Made by a program: the position numbers and the translations under genes. This document shows positions 14,076 to 16,184 of a stretch of DNA of 16,184 bases, one piece after another. The first letter of the stretch is position 1; each line of letters starts with the position of its first letter. Origin of the DNA: Bacteroidales bacterium (GTDB lineage: Bacteria; Bacteroidota; Bacteroidia; Bacteroidales; VadinHA17); assembly GCA_027451265.1 (NCBI GenBank), contig DAIDJT010000021.1, positions 1 to 16,184 of the forward strand, written 5' to 3'. The notes under the pieces were generated by a model. That model was given only the letters and a program-made list of their open reading frames with translations, made no database searches and was not told the origin of the DNA.

Positions 14076-16059
14076 TCTTTTTACCTACACTTTTAGCTTC
14101 TTTTTCTTCCATCTCATCCTTCAGGGCCTGAAGCTCAGTGATGTCTCCGAGAGTCGTTTTCTCAAGACTGGCCTTGATCTTGCGGGCTGCCTTCTTGGTG
14201 TTGTCAGCTTCGGAACGCCTTGATGCTGATTCGGATCCTTTTCTCTCATCCTCGAAAACGCGGCTGTGGGAAACGATGATCTTCTTGGCTCCCTTGTTGA
14301 ACTCAATAACCTTGAAGTTGAGCTTGTCTTCAACTGCTGCCTGGGTGCCGTCTTCCTTAACAAGATGCTTCGGAGTCGCGAAACCTTCCACTCCGTAAGG
14401 AAGTGCAATGATGGCGCCTTTGTCAAAGACCTCGATGACGGTACCTTCATGGATTGAATCAACAGTGAAGAGATCTTCAAACACATCCCAGGGATTCTCC
14501 TCAAGCTGCTTGTGGCCGAGGCTCAGTCTCCTGTTTTCCTTGTCAATCTCGAGGACAACAACGTCAATCTCGGCATCGATCGAAGTGAATTCGGCAGGAT
14601 GCTTGATCTTCTTCGTCCATGACAGGTCGGAAATGTGGATCAGGCCGTCAACACCCTCTTCTATTTCAACAAATACACCGAAGTTGGTGAAGTTGCGAAC
14701 GCGTGCCTTGTGGCGTGAATTGATGCTGTACTTCTGTTCAATGCTCTCCCATGGATCCAGCTTAAGCTGCTTGATGCCAAGCGACATCTTGCGCTCCTCG
14801 CGGTCAAGGGTCAGGATGACTGCCTCAACCTCGTCGCCAACTTTCATGAACTCCTGTGCGCTGCGCAGGTGCTGTGACCATGACATCTCCGACACGTGGA
14901 TGAGCCCTTCAACACCCGGGGCAATCTCTACAAATGCGCCGTAATCAGCCATGACAACCACCTTGCCCTTCACCTTGTCTCCAACCTTCAGCCCTTCGCT
15001 GAGCGAATCCCACGGATGGGGTGTAAGCTGCTTGAGACCAAGTGCGATCCTCTTCTTGTCATCATCGAAGTCAAGGATAACGACATTGAGTTTCTGGTCA
15101 AGCTGAACGATCTCCTCGGGATGGTTGACCCTGCCCCATGAGAGATCGGTGATATGGATAAGTCCGTCAACACCGCCGAGGTCAATGAATACACCGTATG
15201 AGGTGATGTTCTTGACGGTACCTTCGAGTACCTGTCCCTTCTCGAGCCTGGAGATGATCTCCTTCTTCTGCTGCTCGAGTTCGGCCTCGATGAGCGCCTT
15301 GTGCGATACAACCACGTTCTTGAACTCCTGGTTGATCTTCACAACGCGGAACTCCATGGTCTTGCCTACATAAACGTCATAATCACGTATGGGCTTGACA
15401 TCAATCTGTGATCCGGGAAGGAATGACTCAATGCCGAAAACGTCAACGATCATTCCACCCTTGGTGCGGCACTTGATGAAACCGGTGATGATCTCATTGT
15501 TTTCAAGGGCCGAATTGACGCGGTCCCATGAATTGTATGCCCTTGCCTTCTTGTGTGAAAGGACCAGCTGGCCCTTCTTGTCTTCCTGGCTCTCAACATA
15601 GACCTCTACCTTGTCTCCTACCTTGAGCTCGGGATTGTAGCGGAATTCGTTAAGGCTCACAACACCCTCGGACTTCTGCCCGATGTTGATAACCACTTCA
15701 CGGTTATTCATTGAAATGACTGTACCATCAACAACCTCGTCAACTGCTACAGTTGAAAGGGTCTCTTCATATTGTTTCTCCTGGTCGGCCCGGCTCCTCT
15801 TTGATAAGAAACCATCTTTTTCATATGAATCCCAGTCAAACTCTTCAGGTGTTACGGCTGCTGCTGCCACTTCTGCTGCAGATGCTTCAGCCTTCACCTT
15901 TTTTTCTTTCTTTTCCTTCAGAATTGGCTGTTCCTCAGCAACCATCTCGCCTGCTGACTCAACCACAACCTCTTTTGATTTTACTGCTTCCGCTCCGGTC
16001 TCATTCTTGCTGACCTCTTCGTTTGCAATGCTGCCGGTCTGTTCGTTATTTTCACTCAT
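14068..16059 (-). CDS. rpsA: 30S ribosomal protein S1
   Basis: S1 binds mRNA on the small ribosomal subunit and helps to start translation, which matters in a lineage that seldom uses Shine-Dalgarno pairing. The 663-residue product has six S1 (OB-fold) repeats at about 107-170, 188-254, 275-343, 360-428, 447-515 and 534-598. Repeats 3-5 share the GVFVEIxxGVDGLIHISDLSW pattern. The first 70 residues are a low-complexity Lys/Glu/Ala tail, so the protein is longer than the ~557 residues of E. coli S1 and than the ~600-residue Bacteroides forms I recall. The conserved part resumes at EEFDWDSYE (72-80). The C-terminus holds TTLGDITELQALKDEMEEK, a familiar Bacteroidota ending, then a lysine-rich tail. 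The ATG at 16059 fits the promoter at 16118-16125. The STAS gene follows after 30 bases. Confidence 0.97.
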   Translation of the reverse strand: MSENNEQTGSIANEEVSKNETGAEAVKSKEVVVESAGEMVAEEQPILKEKKEKKVKAEASAAEVAAAAVTPEEFDWDSYEKDGFLSKRSRADQEKQYEETLSTVAVDEVVDGTVISMNNREVVINIGQKSEGVVSLNEFRYNPELKVGDKVEVYVESQEDKKGQLVLSHKKARAYNSWDRVNSALENNEIITGFIKCRTKGGMIVDVFGIESFLPGSQIDVKPIRDYDVYVGKTMEFRVVKINQEFKNVVVSHKALIEAELEQQKKEIISRLEKGQVLEGTVKNITSYGVFIDLGGVDGLIHITDLSWGRVNHPEEIVQLDQKLNVVILDFDDDKKRIALGLKQLTPHPWDSLSEGLKVGDKVKGKVVVMADYGAFVEIAPGVEGLIHVSEMSWSQHLRSAQEFMKVGDEVEAVILTLDREERKMSLGIKQLKLDPWESIEQKYSINSRHKARVRNFTNFGVFVEIEEGVDGLIHISDLSWTKKIKHPAEFTSIDAEIDVVVLEIDKENRRLSLGHKQLEENPWDVFEDLFTVDSIHEGTVIEVFDKGAIIALPYGVEGFATPKHLVKEDGTQAAVEDKLNFKVIEFNKGAKKIIVSHSRVFEDERKGSESASRRSEADNTKKAARKIKASLEKTTLGDITELQALKDEMEEKEAKSVGKKKK

Positions 16060-16067
16060 TTTACTAA

Positions 16068-16084
16068 ATTAATTGAAAATTAAT
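16068..16084 (-). promoter_or_regulatory. Inverted repeat in the rpsA leader just before the start codon
   Basis: ATTAATT (16068-16074) and AATTAAT (16078-16084) are perfect 7-base arms with a 3-base loop, ending 8 bases before the rpsA ATG. The stem is all A-U and therefore weak. S1 is known in E. coli to repress its own mRNA through leader structures, so a role in start-site access is conceivable but unproven here. Confidence 0.3.
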
Positions 16085-16095
16085 AAGTTAGACAT
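16069..16095 (-). other. Mini-ORF in the rpsA leader
   Basis: Between the predicted transcription start (near 16111) and the rpsA ATG lies an ATG-initiated frame of eight codons, MSNLLIFN, whose stop ends 9 bases before the rpsA start. It overlaps the inverted repeat at 16068-16084. Its translation is not shown by anything in the sequence; it is recorded because it lies fully inside the predicted leader. Confidence 0.2.
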
Positions 16096-16117
16096 TATGT
16101 TGTAAAAAATCAGGTTG

Positions 16118-16125
16118 CAAAGATA
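16118..16125 (-). promoter_or_regulatory. Bacteroidota-type -7 promoter box for rpsA
   Basis: Minus-strand TATCTTTG matches TAnnTTTG exactly. A TTG at 16150-16148 lies upstream with a 22-base spacer, slightly longer than the usual 19-21. The predicted leader is about 50 bases and A/T-rich. It probably drives rpsA, the STAS gene and rnz together, since no other box is visible before rnz. Confidence 0.6.
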
Positions 16126-16184
16126 ATTATTTTTTTGATCAGGGAACCAACAATGGACAGATTTTCAGGTTATAAGAATTAAAA

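Noticed and set aside
14408..14944. Long rightward open frame (178 codons) opposite rpsA
   Set aside because: It lies wholly within the conserved S1 repeats on the other strand and has no recognisable domain.
1..16184. CRISPR arrays, tRNA or rRNA genes, insertion sequences, phage genes
   Set aside because: Reading both strands gave no regularly spaced direct repeats, no cloverleaf-like sequence and no transposase or integrase motif.

Overview
The window (about 16.2 kb, roughly 50% GC by eye) looks like chromosomal housekeeping DNA from a member of the Bacteroidota, probably the Bacteroidales or a near relative. Three things point there. Several start regions carry the Bacteroidota-type -7 promoter box TAnnTTTG. 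Genes lack clear Shine-Dalgarno sequences. The S1, ClpB and GuaA proteins have the N-terminal and C-terminal forms I know from that phylum. I see no insertion sequence, phage gene, CRISPR array, tRNA or rRNA, and no gene-free stretch over 300 bases.

Layout, left to right. (1) The 5' part of gcvT (glycine cleavage T protein) runs leftward out of the window. (2) Divergent from it is a short rightward operon of an Hpt phosphotransfer protein and a STAS-domain protein. (3) Leftward clpB, the Hsp100 disaggregase, converges on that operon. (4) Divergent from clpB is a large rightward ABC transporter in ABCG-like order (ATPase, then membrane domain). It has a TerB-like N-terminal domain and a very long loop before the last membrane helix. 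(5) A strong hairpin at 7136-7169 separates it from a leftward siaB-siaC pair (Thr kinase and phosphoprotein), which has one of the clearest promoters in the window. (6) A leftward block holds guaA (GMP synthase), an S41 processing protease and a THUMP-domain RNA methyltransferase; the last two overlap by one base. (7) A leftward block holds rpsA (ribosomal protein S1), a STAS anti-anti-sigma-like protein and rnz (ribonuclease Z), tightly spaced and probably read from the rpsA promoter.

The theme beyond housekeeping is signalling by protein phosphorylation. Within about 13 kb there are two STAS proteins with a phosphorylatable Asp-Ser motif, one Hpt protein and one SiaB-SiaC kinase/phosphoprotein pair. 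None has its usual partners beside it: no sensor histidine kinase, response regulator, PP2C phosphatase, sigma factor or diguanylate cyclase is in the window. What these switches control is the main open question. The second is the role of the TerB-like/ABCG transporter. The other genes serve translation and RNA processing (rpsA, rnz, RNA methyltransferase), purine synthesis (guaA), one-carbon metabolism (gcvT) and protein quality control (clpB, S41 protease).
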